This document shows positions 36,321 through 49,410 of a stretch of 64,000 bases of DNA, in pieces; the stretch's first letter is position 1; every line of letters starts with the position of its first letter. A program made the position numbers and the translations under genes. This stretch comes from Benincasa hispida (Eukaryota > Streptophyta > Magnoliopsida > Cucurbitales > Cucurbitaceae): positions 53,180,960 through 53,244,959 of the forward strand of contig NC_052354.1 of NCBI RefSeq assembly GCF_009727055.1, written 5' to 3'. The notes under the pieces were generated by a model. That model did no database searches. It was not told the DNA's origin and worked only from the letters and a program-made list of their open reading frames with translations.

Positions 36321-38205
36321 TGTGAGATCCTATAATGATAGAGTAAACTAACATGCAACAGAAGAAATCAAAATCAATAAGCACTCTAATTGCACTTTTT
36401 GAGTTTAAAATATGCATTGAAACAGTTTTCAGAAGAGAGTTTTAATAATACATTACCTTTGATGAAAACTCTTCAATTCCAGCTGAATTCCATGAATTGA
36501 ACCTTCAATCTTTCAATAGACCACCAAGAGGACCTTCTCTACTATCTCTAGCTCAGATTGTATGGTGGAAACACTGAAGTTGAAAATGATGGAATTAGGG
36601 AAGAATAAGGTTTTTGGGGTTAAGCTTCAGAATGCATGGCTGAATTCTCAACCCAAAAACTTCAATCTATATTCTTTTTCACCATGCAATTAGATTGTAT
36701 CCATGAAAGCCAACTCCTTCTTCATGATTATGAGTGGAATTGGAGTAGATTAGTGAGTAAGGTGCTACACATAGTGGGGTTTTCCAACTTTTGAAATTTC
36801 TTCTTATTTTTTAATTTTCTTTTGAAAAATTGATTTCAAAACTAATTATTATTAATAATAAATAAATTGATACTTTATTAATTTCATAAAATTTAATTCA
36901 ATTAATTATTTTTTAAATAAAATTAATAAATATTAATTAATTAAATTATTTAATTAATTTTATTAATTTAATATTAAATATTAAATTAATTAAACATCAA
37001 TCTCACTACAATAAATTTTAGTTTATGTAATTAATATTTAAATCACATTTAAATATTAAAAGACTCTCCAATTTCATTAATTATATCAAATATAATTAAC
37101 CAAACCTTAAACCGAATTTGAACACGTCAAATTCAAAAATCCAATTTCGATTTGAACATTGCAAATCCGCTCAATTCACTAATCCAAAATTTAATTTATG
37201 AACTAGTAGAGGGACTTTATGGACCTACAGATCACGAACTCCAAAAATTTGAGATTAATTGGCTAAACTCTTTAGACCAAATTAATCAATATTCGTTAAC
37301 TACTGAGACATACCACTATAGCTCGATAATTGCACTCTCCTCACTGTAGATATATTTTTATCCACTATAACCATAATTAGTAAGTCAATCATTCACAGGT
37401 TGTTCGTGTTTACAGCTAGGTCAAAATTAGCATTTTACCCTTGTAAATACACCTTGCTCCATAAACACCCATTGATCCTCCACTGAACAATTGGTTTATA
37501 GTCCAATTTATAAACAATGACACTCTCAACTGTGAGAAGGCAGTGCCTCGTTGTTCAAGACTAGAAATCAATGCTTAAGAGAACAACTTATCTGCTAACC
37601 CTAAATTGGGTAGGAGTGAATTCCATCTTCTAAAACTATGTCCCCACCTATTTATCCAATCTTATGTCCAAAATAGGAGGCTTATTAAGTAGTGCTATTG
37701 GACCACTCTCATCTGTGCAGATCAAAGGACAATCCGAATAAACACGAGTTCATAGTTAGCTCATGATTAAGATCGAGTTACCCTAGGTCATTGAATTTAA
37801 AATAGTCAGTTTAGCAATAAACAGTTGTTTTAAAGAAAAGTGACTATTTACTCATTGCATAAGATGCCCTTCACTTACATGTCTCCACATGAATGATTTT
37901 GGAATCATATCATTTGTATCAATATACAAAAATGGGCCGCATCCAATAGTGTCACCAAGATGAGGTACCAAATCTCATCCATATAGTTATAGACTATTTT
38001 TACTATATACTAAAACTTGATCCTCTTTTATGTCAGCACATAAAGTTAAAGTATTCATATTATAGTCATTGATTCGTTTATTGGACTTTTATAAATGAAT
38101 ACAATCTCAATAACAATTTATTGAAAAATAGTCAATAATACTTTTATTGATAAATAGAATATATTGACAATATTTACGAACTGCGAGTTTATGACATTCC
38201 TAACA
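36321..38205 (-). repeat. LTR B, inserted in LTR A
   Basis: In plus-strand order it runs from TGTGAGATCCTATAATG to GTTTATGACATTCCTAACA. On the minus strand it begins TGTTAGGAATGTCATAAAC, a variant of the family's LTR start. It is about 1.9 kb and non-coding; the open frame at 37152-37349 lies in LTR sequence. A target duplication is not clear, so the left border is approximate. Confidence 0.6.
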
Positions 38206-39093
38206 CCTAATTAAGGTTAAAACCCAATTAACCAATTTTAATATCTTATATTAAAAATATTAATTATTTGAATCATCTTCAAATGCATTAACTCTCTCGT
38301 ATTCTATAACTTTAATTTTGATCTCATTCATATAAAATGGTTAATGTATTTGAATCATATTCAAATATATTAATTCTCTCATATTATATAGTTTTAGTTT
38401 AAATCTCATTTTTAAAACTAAATAAACTTACTATATAATAATGTACCTAAATACATAAATGCTTATATTAATTGGATCTAATATAATAAATATACGTTTC
38501 CTTAATTGAACACATAAAATTGGATATTTCAAATTATTATTTTAATACCGTTGATCCCTATTGATTCGTTATGAGTTAGCAAGAGAACTTTATGGACTTA
38601 CATATTATAAGTTTCAATGATACACTGTTAATTATTTAAAATCTTTAGTTAATTAATTAATTTTCATTAACTATAGTGCAAACGTATGTTGTTGCACTCT
38701 TATGTACTACAAGACAAGTTGTATCCATAGATGTAACCAACGCATGTCAAGCGATCTTTTACGAGTTGTTCATAAATACAACTGAGTCAAAAGTCCATTT
38801 TACCCATGTAATTACCTCTATCTTCTTAAATACATGAACAATTTATTTATAGTTAACTATAAACCAAGTTCCTTTTGGGTCAGTGAGAGGGCAAGACCCA
38901 TTGTTCAAGTCTCAGAGTCAACACTTAACCATTTATTTATTTTTCCCTTCCAGCTTCCCATTTGGTAAAGTCCTCAAAATGGTAGCCATATTAAGTCGGT
39001 AACTCAGGTCATTCTCACTCATGCAAATTAAAGGATGAGCTCTCACAGACAGAAATTCATAACTCATTCAGGATTAAGATTTTGTCACATCGC

Positions 39094-42000
39094 TACTACA
39101 AAAACTATATTACTTGATATTTTTTTCGTAGTCATATCAGTGTTAATTGACGTTTTAAAAGATGTCAAGTAATCCAGTGTCAAGAATAAGAGAAAATTTT
39201 GACTGGCTAAAAGCTCAAGCTATAATTTACTGTTGGATCGACACCATCATGTAGCGGAAGGGAATAAGATCCATAAGCATTCTAATTCATTAATTTTGGT
39301 TGAAAGGAAACATGCTAAAAACAAAGTATAATGGGTTTCATGAACATACCTTGGCCGAACCAACGAAATCTCCATTTTCAGGTGCAAAATCCTCTAAATC
39401 CTTATGTAGACTACCACAAGATCTTCCCTACTATTCTCTCGGTGCTCTAGATTGAGTTGTGGGACTCAAAATAAGCTGGAATTAAAGGGAATATGGAGAA
39501 AGCTCACTGAACCAACCCATTAAAAAACACCTTCTTCATCCGAATTTTTCAGCAAAAATTCAATCGGTTCTTCCTCTTTTCTTCACTCCAATCTCTTCGA
39601 TATATTGCAGACTATCATGGAAAGAGATGTGCTGCATGGGATGTAGCTCATGCTTGGAGTAAAACCAAAAAAGAGGTGGAACTGGAGTAAAACCAAAAAA
39701 GAGGTGGTGAGTTCCTTGTGAGCAAGTTGAAAATGAACCTGAAAACCCCATTTTTCAAGTTCTGTGTAATTTTTCAATTTTCAAAAATCCAAAATTGATA
39801 TTAAAATCATATTTTATTTCTAAAATCAAAATTTATTAATTTTAAAAATTAATTTCATAAATTAATTTTCTAATAAAATTAATAAATAATTATTTAAACA
39901 ATTTAAATAATTCTAATTAATTTAATATCCAATATTAAATTAATTTTTTACACAAATTCATCTTCATATATTTAAATCACATTTAAATATATTTTCTCCA
40001 ATTTCGTTTGATTTTAATTTGAACGTTTCAAATTAACTTATCACGCTACTCTAGAGCTAATTCATTTCTGAGCTAGTAGGGGGACCTCATGGACCAACAG
40101 ATCATGGGCTCCAATGATCCGAGATTAATCGGCTAAACTCATTAGACCAATCTAACCCATTCGTTAACTAATGGGTCACTCTACTAAAACCCATAGTTGA
40201 ACTTCTCTCGCTGTAGATATATTATGTCCACTCAATATAACCATGATTAATAAGTTAACCCTTCACAGGTTGTCCGCAATAACGGCTAGGTTAAATCTCT
40301 GTTTTACCCCAAAAATTACCTATTGTCTTAAGTTCCCACTGATCTTCTAATGAACAATTGTTTTATGATTCAATCACAAAACTGAGTCTCTCTCATACCA
40401 AATGAGAGGGTAGGATTCCTTATTCAAGCCCCAGAATCAGTAGGGAACAACCTCTCTACTATCCCTAAAACGACTAGGAGCGAATTCTCTCTTGCACCTT
40501 ATGTCCCCAACTATCTATCCAATCTCATCCCTGAAATGGCAGTCATATTGAGCTGACACAGTTGAGCAAACTCTCACCTATGCAAATCTAAGTACAATTC
40601 TGAGTTCATAGTTAGCTTAGGATTAAGGTCAAGTTACCTAGGTCATCGCTTTGAAATAGTCCGTCTTAAACAGTAAACAACGTTATAAAGTAAGAGTGAA
40701 TTAGGATCACTTCGTTTGTAGCACTTTACAACTCCTTGTAACAACTACAGAGCAGGTCATATCCAATAGTGTTACCAGAATAAGGCCATATACTATAGAT
40801 CATTTTGACTATTTACTCAAACCTGATCCACCTTTATGTCTCCACATAAAGTTCAAGTACTTATCAGGTTTATTGGATTTCTATTCGGGTAATAGATCTA
40901 TTCAATAACACCTTTATTGAATTTTCAGAATAAGCTCTATTCTATTGTTTACATACACGAGTTTTAGGACATAAAACCCAACATTTTACTTGAAATATTA
41001 TAACTGTCAAGTATATGAGATTTGTTGACTTATTTTAAGTATCAAGTATTTAAAGTCTTAACATCTATTATGGATCAAGGTTTTCATAACATGATAGTTT
41101 TTACTTGTCAAATGTAATTTCTTCTTGACATCCAAAAACTGACAACTTAATGAATACTTGATACTTTTTACTTGTCAAGTTTGTATGTGTTTTTTTTTTT
41201 AAAAAAAAAAATTATACTATTAGAAATTACCTATATAATTGCTCATGTTTTGAGGTCCAACAATCACATTGATATATATAAGACAAACAATATTTATCAA
41301 CCAAATAAACGACATTTCCAATATTGTCAACCGTATAAACAAAGAAATATATTCAAATGTTATGTCTACAACATTACTAGACTAACAATTACATGAATAA
41401 TTCCAAAATCACAATTCTATATCAATACTTTCAATATTACAACACTAACAACCTCATGAATAATTAAAAAGTTACAAACTATCTCTCCCAACAAGTGGAT
41501 AAAACTCATTTGGAAATAATACACTTAACAACAAAAAAAACTAGTTATGATCCTCGATAAGAAAGAGAAACTACACCATCCTCCAAGCACCACAACACTC
41601 TTAGGTAACTCCAAAGTCAAAGCCTCATCGAATATTATTCTAACTCCTTGAAATCTACAAACAAAAGAGAAAGTACTAAAACTCATAAGTTTAAGTCTAA
41701 ACAACCAATCAAGCTTAGCATTAAAATTAGTTCACCAACAAAGGGACATTTTGTTCACCATAAACTATTATACCAGTATAGATAGATATACTTACCAACA
41801 AAGGAACATAAAAGACGATCAATAAGTAAAAATAAAGACAAAAACACTTGTACTTACACGCTGTCCTTACAATTTACAAACTACCCAATTATCTTACCGA
41901 AGTTTCACCCTTTTGAACAAGGAAGCATATTCCGGATCATCAGGCTCTGCAAAGTTACTCACAAACTGGGCCAATATCATGAATCAAACAACAAGAAGAA

Positions 42001-44116
42001 AAGCTCTGAGAAAATAACATCAAAATACAACAAATAACATCAAATAATAGAGATCTTTGAAGAAGTTGATTGAGTTTTGAAGACATTACATATTTGATAT
42101 ATCATTACGACATTCTTTCAAATACCTTCTATGTAGCAAATTGAGTTTGAACTTGCAAATATTTCAATCTCTAATTTACCAAGAACCAGGAAAACAACAA
42201 GATTCTAGAAAACAAACAATGAAAAACAATGTAAATTCCATCGAGATTAACTTTATCTGAATCCTACAAAATAAACCAAGAAGACAACAAGAATCTAGTT
42301 ATTAAAAGGAACACATGCATTTACTAGGGTGAGACAATCTTATAAGTGGTTTCCAAACTAGTTTCACGTCCATCTAAAATTAAGACATATGATATAAGAT
42401 TCTTTTTACTTACAGAGCAAGTTGATCTCCATTTTAGCCTTTGCGTAGAGAAAATATTATTCTGCGATCATAAACTTCTTGAAAACTCAAAAAGGATCAA
42501 TATAATAAGATAACAATTACATATCCATCTCTTTTTATCACTTGATTAAAGAGTATATATATATATAAGTAACATTCATCAACCCAAATCAACAACAAAC
42601 ATATTTACAATCTTATCAACCAAAATTTTCACCAATAACTTTCACAAAAGTTCACTTCTTCAACAGTGTCTATATATAACTTACAACATTATAAAGGATT
42701 TCTAAGTTAGAAGAATATGGACAACCACATACGAACAATTTCAAAAAAAAAAAAAAAAATAGAATGAACAATTCCAACATTATACTCAATCTCATATGAA
42801 TAATTTCAAAAGTACAGCCAAAAATGTGATCAGAATCACTTTGTGAAAGAAAGATTGGGACAAAATACAAAGTCCAACAGACTCAATCCACTACTCCAGT
42901 TAGATCCAACAAATCCATATACCCCAACCCTTTTTTCTCTCATGAATTTTATCAGACAGGTTGTGTGCAATAACCCAATTGAAGAAGAAAACACCCAAAT
43001 AAAGAAAACGCATAAAAACAATGATCAAAGCCACCAAACCAAGTGCATCTAAAACAACCCAAATGATCAAACAAAAAATGATGCAAATATGAAACAAAAT
43101 AAACCAAGCATTTCTATTGCACTTCCCTCCGAATAATCACGGATGTCTAGCCTAGCATATACACACCAAAAGTATACATATGAAAAAGTTTGTGAACATA
43201 AATTTAAAAAGAAAGGAAAAACGGAGAGAGAGAGAGAAACTGAGGCGAAGCCAAATCAAACTTGCCATGGGGAAACAAATTCATGAATAAGTTTAACTTG
43301 TTTTCTAATTGAAACAAAGCACAAATGAGTTTAACTAGTTCTTCACTAATAGAAACTGTGTACCAATCTTTTTAATTGAAATGAAAATGGCTTTTTGTTA
43401 AGCTTAATAAACATTTACCACTATCAAATGGAAATTTCAGCTCTCTAAACCATTAACATTGTTATTTTCCTTTAAGCAGAAACTAATCGATGGCATTACA
43501 ATTTCCTAGCAGAAACTAATCAAGAAAAAAATTCAATTCTCATTAAAGACCTCGACTGCCTATTACATAATAACAAAGCTTTCTGAACATTAAACGATGC
43601 GAATTCAAGAATAGAATCCTTAATTACGGAGATATTACGTTATAGCCAATGTCAATAAACGAATTGAACATCGCAAAAATAAATGAAAATGGATCCAAAT
43701 TTGAGAAAAATTCAAAGGAAAGAGAAACAAATCGTATCAGCTACGAATTCATAAGAAGAAATAACATCAATCGTATCTCAATCGCCATGTGTAATTGATC
43801 ACTTCATTCTTATGATCCAATTTTTCTAGTCACCAGCAGTGATGATTCCATCGACGGCGTGAAGAGGAACCACCGATGTGAAGGGTTTGGAGGCACCTCT
43901 CCAAAATTTTCATCTCTTCAAGTATATGAAACCTAAAACAGAGAAACCACAAATTACTTGACATTTATAAATCGTGAGGTACAAACGGAACTAAAAAAAT
44001 CCGAAAATTTCTATCAACCTCCATTTCTTTTCATCAAATTTACATGTTACTTGATGTCTTTTAAAAACGTAAGTACTCAAAAGTTTCAAACGTCAAGTAA
44101 TGTGGTTTTTGTAGTA
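39094..44116. mobile_element. CACTA-like non-autonomous transposon inside LTR A
   Basis: The terminal 25 bases are inverted repeats with three mismatches: TACTACAAAAAC-(TAT)-ATTACTTGA at 39094 and, in reverse complement, TACTACAAAAAC-(CAC)-ATTACTTGA at 44116. Subterminal copies of TTACTTGAYA/TCAAGTAAT crowd both ends (about 39110-39180, 40987-41175 and 43955-44100). The ends would be CACTACAAAAA with the first C changed to T. Without the nested LTR it is about 3.3 kb. The interior holds only short frames without a domain and no transposase. A matching 3-bp target duplication was not seen, so the superfamily is likely but not certain. Confidence 0.65.
39231..40983 (-). repeat. LTR C, solo LTR nested in the CACTA-like element
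   Basis: In plus-strand order it runs from TGTTGGATCGACACCATC to TTAGGACATAAAACCCAACA. On the minus strand it begins TGTTGGGTTTTATGTCC, identical over that stretch to the start of the LTR at 9736. It is about 1.75 kb. The flanks read ATTTAC before and TTTTAC after, close to a target duplication with one mismatch. A 28-bp unit (TGGAGTAAAACCAAAAAAGA...) is duplicated at 39655-39710. It contains no coding sequence; the minus-strand frames near 39560-39777 are LTR sequence. Confidence 0.75.
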
Positions 44117-44532
44117 ATACATATGAATCATTATGTGAAATATAAATCTCTTCAATTAACGAATTTACATAAAGAGATTAAATATTTCACAATCCAATTT
44201 TATACAAAGCAGACTCTTTGTATAGGATACTTCTACTCACATGTCTTCACATGAACGATTTAGATTAAATTGTTTGTAACAATTAAAAAGTAGGTCGTGT
44301 CACTAGGATAAAGACCAAACCTTATCAATATACTATAGATTTTTTAGGCTATTGCTTGAATCTACATCCACTTGTATATCTACTACATAATGTTCAAGAT
44401 TTCATATAATAACCTTGGATTTTTTTTACTCTATTGGATTATGTTATGCAAAATAAAAAATAGCAAATTCTTTTATTAATAACAATAATTAGTTACTACA
44501 AAACTACGAACTTTAGGGCATAAAACCCAACG

Positions 44533-45930
44533 AGATCAACTTACAACTTCTTTGTAGGAGTTATGTTGGTTCCAAATTTAAACGAACGTGCCAAAGCAAA
44601 AATCATAAACTTCCATGGGACCAAGATCATGTTCCAAAACACAAAAAACAAAAACTTGTTTAATAACTATTTATTATTTCCCGTATCTGATACGTTTTTG
44701 TCTTATTTTCATTTGTTTTATAGTTTAATATAATTTAGTTATGTTAGGTAAAAGAATGTATAATTATGTTAAAATATATAAAATATAATTATCAAAATTT
44801 TGCATTACTTAATACATATGAAATTTGATACAAAATTAACAAGAATAATATAATTGTTTTTATCCTTTAAATAATGTTGTAAAAAATGATGAAAAGTGTT
44901 ATTTTGTCACTCAATTTATTCGATTTAAATTTAGAATTAAATATTTTAACAATCATCAATAGGTCCTACCGGGAGTTGAACTCAGTAAAGTCCAGAGTGC
45001 TAACCACTACACCATAAAATCAATTGGTGTCTAATTTATAAAAGTTTGTTTATTTTTATATTTAAATTATATTATATTTGCACTTATTCATGTATTTAGT
45101 ATAAGATTTTTTTTTTAAAAGTAATTATAAAGTTAGAATGAATCTTATCATCTCAACTTTAAATTTAATAACAAGAGAGGAACAAATATCTTTAATCAAA
45201 CTTGGGAGAACTTAGAGAATGTCTATAAGCCTATACAATAAGTTGTAAAAGAAAGAAAAAAAGAAAGAAAGAAAGAAAGAAAGTCTACAATAAATTGGTC
45301 ATATTTGACAATTTTGTTAAAAGGAGGAAAATATGGAAAATAACAATAATAATAATAATAATTAAATACATGGCTCACGTTTTCGAGTCTGATTTATCCT
45401 TTTGTTTGTGACAATCATTTAAAATTATTTGACCTAAAGGAATCCTTGAAATTGTATCAAACCCATTAATTTAAATAAATAAATTAGTAAGTAAATGATA
45501 AACAATTATTTATATAATGCTTGTCTCAATCAAATAAAAAATAATCTGTCTTAGAGTGGAGTGGTTGTTTTGATCACAGCCAATAAAAATGCAACAAATT
45601 TAAAACTTTGTCATTTGAATTATTTGAATAATGAAGATTAAATAAAAATTTTGTGTTAATTTAACCTCTAAACTTTTAGGCATGTGAATATTTGATCCTC
45701 TTTAATTTTAAGATTAAAATATCATTTTAGTCAATGTATTTAAAGACATATTCAATAGTACGTATCTACTGCAATTTTATTGTTGTTATTTTTTATTTTT
45801 TTTTTAAAAAAATCCATAAGCTTTTTCACTTGAAGTTTTTTAAAAAATATCACATGGTGTGTTTTCTTGCAGGAAAATTATTATTGTTATTTGAGCAGCT
45901 TTGATAAAATATTAGTGAAATGCTCATTTT
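44533..45930. other. AT-rich intergenic DNA with microsatellites
   Basis: It holds a GAAA microsatellite (about 45251-45283), an AAT repeat (45343-45361) and a tRNA pseudogene listed separately. No coding gene is recognised. Confidence 0.6.
44962..45021 (-). pseudogene. tRNA-Gln pseudogene, anticodon arm partly deleted
   Basis: On the minus strand the sequence reads GATTTTATGGTGTAGTGGTT, then AGCACTCTGGACTTTACTGA, then GTTCAACTCCCGGTAGGACC. The 5' half, including TGGTGTAGTGGTTAGCAC, and the T-arm plus acceptor end are those of plant nuclear tRNA-Gln. About a dozen bases covering the anticodon loop and its 3' stem are missing, and the acceptor and T stems have mismatches. It cannot fold as a functional tRNA. 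Confidence 0.75.
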
Positions 45931-45934
45931 ACAC

Positions 45935-46410
45935 TTTTAAACTTTGGAGTTTGTATCTATTTAAACCATAAACTAATAATTATATCACTTTAAACTATCA
46001 ACTTTTGTGAGTATATCGATTATCACTCTCTTTCAAACTTAGTTGAAAATTATTGTGTGAAGACATATATTTATTTCAAATTAAACTTCTACCCTTTATT
46101 AATATTACATTTGAAATCGTCTATGCATTTAATTCCTACAAGTAAATTTATTCAAATGTCGGATTAATATAATGGACGACTAAGATTAGTGCATGAAAAT
46201 TTTAAAAGGAAATCTTAATTGAGAATTTAAATTAAATTCAGTCGCTTTTGAAATTTTATGGATTTAGTTGATTAAATTATAAGAATCACATAATGTTAAC
46301 CAAACAAAATGTAGTTGATAATTTAAATTGATATATTTACAAAACTTCAGAGTTTAAGTTAATATAATTATTAGTTCATGGTATAAATTGACACAACTTC
46401 TAAAATTTAC
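45935..46410. mobile_element. Diverged foldback element
   Basis: The left arm (about 45938-46025; ACCATAAACTAATAATTATAT, TTTTGTGAGTATATCGATT) matches the reverse complement of the right arm (about 46310-46400; ACCATGAACTAATAATTATAT, TTTTGTAAATATATCAATT). The centre is AT-rich and non-coding. The ends and target duplication are not defined. Confidence 0.5.
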
Positions 46411-47159
46411 GACAATTTTAAAGAGGTGTAAATTTAAACGAAGGGATGCACGAGCAACTAAACTTAAGTTAACTTTAGGAAAAAAAAATGTTAATATTTG
46501 GTTTAAAAAAACATTTCCTTTAAAATTAATAAAATGAAATTGGAAAAAAAAAACATGAGAACTAAAATGATAGATTTGACCTAAAGACAAAGTAATACTA
46601 TTATAGTTTCAATAATAAAAGAAAAATAAATTGTAACTGTCCGATGAACATCCCCACATAAATTAAATTACAAAAAAACCATATATTAAATTGCATCATC
46701 ATAATGTTTTATATTTAACAAAAAACTAAATAATGCATTTTATTATAAGAAACACTTTATAATTATATCTATAATTATTTTGAAAAACTTTAAAGTCTTG
46801 TGTGCATTCATTGTAATATCTTCATATATATTTTAAACTTTAAGACTTCCTTGGACAACAATATTAAAAACACACTAGATACTGGCTGCATATATATTTA
46901 TATAACTCACCTTGGTGTCCAATTAAAATTTGACACGTATCAACGTTATATAAAAATTTTAAAAAATAATTATAATCTTTTTTACTATATAATAAAAAAG
47001 GCCTAATATGGAGATGTGTGTAACTTAGTTAGATTGTACCAAATCATTGCTTAATATTTTTATATTTGATCTTTTCTAAAAAAAAAAAATTGTACACATA
47101 CTTTTTTAAAAAAGCACCTACTTTTATTCTTTAACACTTTAATTCATTCACATGATAAT
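46411..47159. other. AT-rich intergenic DNA, no gene recognised
   Basis: Only low-complexity frames are present; no repeat family or RNA gene was recognised. Confidence 0.5.
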
Positions 47160-47162
47160 TTA

Positions 47163-47451
47163 GGTCTGTTTGATAACTGTTAGTTTTTTTTTTTTTGAAA
47201 ATTTAGCCTATTTCATCCACATTTCTTACAATAATTTGCATACTTCTTAACTACAATAGTTGAATTCTTGGCCAAATTCAAAAAATAAAACAACTTTTTG
47301 AAAGTTATTTTTTTTACTTTCCAAAATTTTGCTTCGTTGTACCATTGGTGAAAAGTAAATAACAAAGGAAGAAATTTGGAAGTGAAACTAGTGTCTATAA
47401 ACTTAATTTTCAAAAACAAAAATTAACACAAAATGTTTACCGAACAGGACC
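47163..47451. mobile_element. Tourist-like (PIF/Harbinger) MITE
   Basis: A 289-bp block is flanked on both sides by TTA (47160-47162 and 47452-47454). The left end is GGTCTGTTTGATAACTG and the right end in reverse complement is GGTCCTGTTCGGTAAAC, close to the GG-CTGTTTGG termini of Tourist elements. An older copy of the same family lies at 32272-32575. It is non-coding. Confidence 0.7.
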
Positions 47452-47529
47452 TTATTTTTTTTTATAAATCTAAGAATAGTTTTCTTGCATTACATCATTT
47501 GTTCTTCGTGATAAAATATATAATATTAG

Positions 47530-47710
47530 AGATAAAATTTGTATGGGCAACGCTCCACTATCAACATAATGGTATGATATTGTCCACGTTGGATATAAAC
47601 CCTCATGAATTTGCTTTTGGTTTCACCCCAAAAGATCTCATACTGGTTCGAGATAGTTGTTCTCACTTATATATCTATAACCATTCCTTTATCCAACCAA
47701 TGTAGAATTT
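47530..47710. repeat. Interspersed repeat fragment, unclassified
   Basis: It contains GATATTGTCCACGTTGGATA, TTTTGCTTTTGGTTTCACCC-like sequence and AAAAGATCTCATACTGG. I remember this combination from a widely dispersed plant repeat with TGATATTGTCCGCTTTGG and CCAAAAGGCCTCATACCA. The overlapping open frames at 47433-47838 are probably repeat-derived and not a gene. Confidence 0.4.
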
Positions 47711-49410
47711 TGATCAGATTTTCAACAAATTTCACATTTCGATTTTTTTCCTATCAGCAACCTTTGATCCCCACATACATAAAACATTATTCATTTAGGT
47801 CTTTTCAGTCTAAAAATGTCATTTATCTTGCCCTTTAATACTTCTCTTGGATTCTTACCATTTATGTTGTTTCCATCCTTGTTAGATGCAAATAATGCGA
47901 TTTCGTTTTAATTTTAAAATATAAATACTATTTTCATTTGAAAGAAATAATAACACACCAAATAAAAAAAATAATAATATTATTATTATTTATTTTTGCT
48001 TGATAATAAACTATGCACGTTTTGACCAAAATATATCATTATTATTATAGACAAGTTCAATTTAAAATTGAACTAAGAATATTATCAAATATCCCCTCAT
48101 TTATTATAATGTATATAATACACTATAATAAAGACAACGCGATCAAATTTTAAGTTACTTTTTAAAAATTATATGCATTGATTACCATATATATTTTACG
48201 TATTCAATCCACCATGAAGATTTATGTATCAAAATCATAATTTAATATAATATAATTATTGATTACCAACATGATCATAGCTAAACCCACTTCGAAAAAA
48301 GAAAAAAAAGGTATTAATTGCCGCTTATTAGTAAAACAATGACCGGTTTATATTTGAATTGTCATATGCAAATAGAAAAAATGCAACTTGAATTAATTAA
48401 AGGTAAGAATAAATAAAAATGGAAATATAATAATTATTTTTTAATTAGAATCTTCTCGCCAAAGTAGAAGGAAATTTCACTGTCATTTACCTAACACGAT
48501 AATAATAAAAATTATTATTTTTCCCAATAATGATTCAAGTGTTCAAAATTGTTTTTTTCCTACCAAAAAAAAGAAAAAAAAAATTGTCTATATGTGATAA
48601 CCATTACATCCATTTTAATTGGATATGAGAATTCTATTATAAAATATTTGAATTGACTCGTGAAATATATCACGTTTCATTGTTTTATTAATAATGTGTT
48701 GTTTTTAATTTTATTTTGAATAATCAAGGCTAGTAAATGATACGTGACTTTGAAATTCAAATAACGAATAAAAAGTTTAATAAAATGATTTTTTAAAGGG
48801 TTCCATAAATGAATTTAAATTCTTTATCTGATATAAAATAAGAGATATTTTGGACGGTGTAATAAATTCATCATTATTTTTTTTTTATATTTTTGAAAAA
48901 AAAAAAGAAAATTAGTTAAATTTATCAATATAATCGTAAAAACATATACTAATCTCAAACCAACTTGACGGATTTAAAATAAAATTCAAATGGACCACAC
49001 AAATGAAAATAAATTATTACCAAAATAAAAATCTTTTGACTAGTTGGAATATATTTATTTATTTTGTATATTCTAGGTAATTCTTAAATTCTATTTTTAT
49101 GGCAAATAATGAATAGAGGTATTATATTTTTTTATACTGTTGTAGTATATTTTTCTCATTGTCAACCCAACTAGAACGGGAGCGCTACAATTCTCGTGTC
49201 ATGCATGCATTTGATGTGGCCTAACTCAATTACATTCAATTTGAGCCCACGAGTGTTACTAGACTCGAGTATGCGTTTATAGTGTAACATAGTTGTCTCT
49301 TCCAAATTTTTATAAATAGTGGAATACATTCCATATATGTAGATATGGACATTGCCCTCACTAAACTCGAAACTACTTCAATTTATACTAAATTAAGCAT
49401 CAGAGCATTA
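47711..49410. other. AT-rich intergenic DNA, no gene recognised
   Basis: No domain-bearing frame is present. Short AT microsatellites (for example AATAATAATATTATTATTAT near 47970-47990) and homopolymers occur. Confidence 0.5.

Larger units (their letters stand above)
36071..44532 (-). mobile_element. Old solo LTR (LTR A) split by two insertions
   Basis: Three separated pieces make one minus-strand LTR of the 9736/17529 family. 36071-36320 starts TGAAGGGATCCGCAACAGAAG, like 17529. 38206-39093 includes GGTCAGTGAGAGGGCAAGAC and ends in GATTAAGATTTTGTCACATCG. 44117-44532 includes CATGTCTTCACATGAACG and ends GGGCATAAAACCCAACG. The gaps are LTR B and the CACTA-like element. The flanks AAATC (36066-36070) and AGATC (44533-44537) match at 4 of 5 positions, as expected for an old target duplication. 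No internal coding part exists. Confidence 0.65.

Noticed and set aside
38206..39093. Independent gene or separate repeat
   Set aside because: Its sequence continues LTR A across LTR B and across the CACTA-like element, so it is a middle piece of one LTR.
43958..44254. 98-codon ORF
   Set aside because: It spans the right end of the CACTA-like element and LTR sequence; no recognisable domain.
47433..47838. Two overlapping ORFs of 77-90 codons
   Set aside because: They begin inside a MITE end and run through an interspersed repeat; no domain.
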